From the NCBI GenBank assembly GCA_944363745.1, contig CALVVD010000068.1:1-5670 (forward strand): a DNA stretch of 5,670 nt, given 5' to 3'. Positions 4,912 to 5,670 of this stretch are shown here, one piece after another (position 1 is the first letter of the stretch; each line of letters opens with the position of its first letter). A program made the translations under genes and the position numbers. Under the pieces are notes generated by a model. The model worked only from the letters and a program-made list of their open reading frames with translations, did not search any database and was not told the origin of the DNA. This DNA comes from an uncultured Bacilli bacterium (lineage in GTDB: Bacteria; Bacillota_I; Bacilli_A; RF39; UBA660).

Positions 4912-5670
4912 AATTTAAAAGATTATCAATAATGGTATTAATTTCCTTATCATCTAATGTAATATCTTCGTTAATAAGACCAATATCAGGATGCACATTA
5001 TCTACTTTATGAAAATCAGAGCCTATCGTAGTTATAAGATTATGATGTTTAGCAAAATTATTCCAATGTATACACTCATTAATTTTATTACCATTTCTAT
5101 CTAAATAAACATAATTAGCTTCAATACCGTCAGGTTTCATCTCATTAACTAGATTTAATATATCATTATCAGTTAAACCATCTTCATATTTGTAAGCTAC
5201 AGGATGAGCAAGAATTACTTTACCACCAGCTTCTCTTATTAAATCACTAGCTTCCATAGGACTTATAGTTTCTTTTTCAACATAACAAGGACACCCTTCA
5301 TTCATTATTGTTTCAATAAATTCTCCTCTTTCTGGAACATAACCAAAAATTTTTAACAGTAATTCTTCATTATCTATATTTTCTACAATATTAGAAGCGA
5401 TATGAGCTTTAGTAACGCCATCAATCTTATCTAAAGAATTTACATCAATGACATAGCCAAACTCTTTTAATTTTGTAGCAACATCATGTAAATAAATATG
5501 TCTAGCATTTCTATTAGAGTATAACTTATCTGTCAATAGCTTATTATTAATATCAAAGTTATATCCTAATACATGAATACCTATTCCCTTATATTTAGTA
5601 GATATTTCTACAGCGGTGATTAATTTAACATTATTCTCTTTCGCATAATTAAATAAATCATCATTATAAG
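4910..5670 (-). CDS. PHP-domain metal-dependent phosphoesterase, TrpH/YciV-like (5' end outside the window)
   Basis: PHP proteins of this group hydrolyse phosphoesters with a cluster of divalent metals; characterised TrpH/YciV members act on 3',5'-bisphosphonucleotides or RNA ends. The frame stays open to the right edge, so 252 C-terminal residues are visible and perhaps 30-40 N-terminal ones, with the first His metal motif, are missing. Visible family features, numbered from the first whole codon, are AVEIST (Glu21), IHVLGY (His32), VTKAHIA (His89, inside the small insert domain), VILAHPVA (His155) and GSDFHK (Asp218, His220). These provide the expected metal ligands. A TTG at 5534-5536 lies inside the domain and is not the start. 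The gene converges on dinB, only 33 bases lying between the two stop codons, so the pair is not an operon. The superfamily is firm; the exact substrate is unknown. Confidence 0.92.
   Translation of the reverse strand, partial: YNDDLFNYAKENNVKLITAVEISTKYKGIGIHVLGYNFDINNKLLTDKLYSNRNARHIYLHDVATKLKEFGYVIDVNSLDKIDGVTKAHIASNIVENIDNEELLLKIFGYVPERGEFIETIMNEGCPCYVEKETISPMEASDLIREAGGKVILAHPVAYKYEDGLTDNDILNLVNEMKPDGIEANYVYLDRNGNKINECIHWNNFAKHHNLITTIGSDFHKVDNVHPDIGLINEDITLDDKEINTIIDNLLN

Noticed and set aside
5534..5536. TTG as start of the PHP gene
   Set aside because: The frame continues upstream to the window edge with conserved PHP sequence (AVEIST, IHVLGY), so the TTG encodes an internal leucine.

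Overview
The window is very AT-rich, with short intergenic gaps, strong Shine-Dalgarno sites and sigma-A-like promoters (TTGACA/TATAAT). Tryptophan is written TGG throughout and no intact gene has an in-frame TGA, so the standard bacterial code applies. Together with the GpmI, DinB and PHP protein types, this points to a low-GC Firmicutes/Bacilli-type bacterium, possibly one of the small-genome gut lineages near Mollicutes. The taxonomic placement is inference.

Layout from left to right. (1) The 3' part of gpmI, the metal-dependent phosphoglycerate mutase of glycolysis, runs in from the left edge. (2) A small protein of unknown function follows at 722-1228, with a helical N-terminus and a Cys/His cluster. 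(3) The stretch 1229-2094 has no intact gene but is not empty. It holds a start-less XRE-type helix-turn-helix relic on the minus strand, a strong plus-strand intrinsic terminator lying inside that relic, and a decayed zinc-ribbon/transmembrane/FxLYD gene with two in-frame stops and one frameshift. A two-hairpin terminator-like element closes the stretch. (4) A diverged paralogue of the small Cys/His protein lies at 2095-2574 behind a near-consensus promoter. (5) A 311-residue protein of unknown function, predicted here as beta-helix plus coiled coil, has its own near-consensus promoter and a terminator. (6) A Y-family DNA polymerase (dinB type) has its own promoter. (7) Convergent to it is a PHP-domain phosphoesterase on the minus strand, cut by the right edge, separated from dinB by a hairpin that overlaps its stop codon.

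The glycolytic, translesion-synthesis and PHP genes are ordinary chromosomal genes. Between gpmI and dinB lies an accessory segment of about 3 kb made of unknown small proteins and gene relics. The two Cys/His paralogues flank the relics, which suggests local duplication and decay. No defence, CRISPR, transposon or phage module can be recognised. The nearest thing to an undescribed system is the C-x-H-P-x-W-Y...C-x-C-x2-C-G-K protein family with its beta-helix/coiled-coil neighbour, and no function can be assigned to these from sequence alone.
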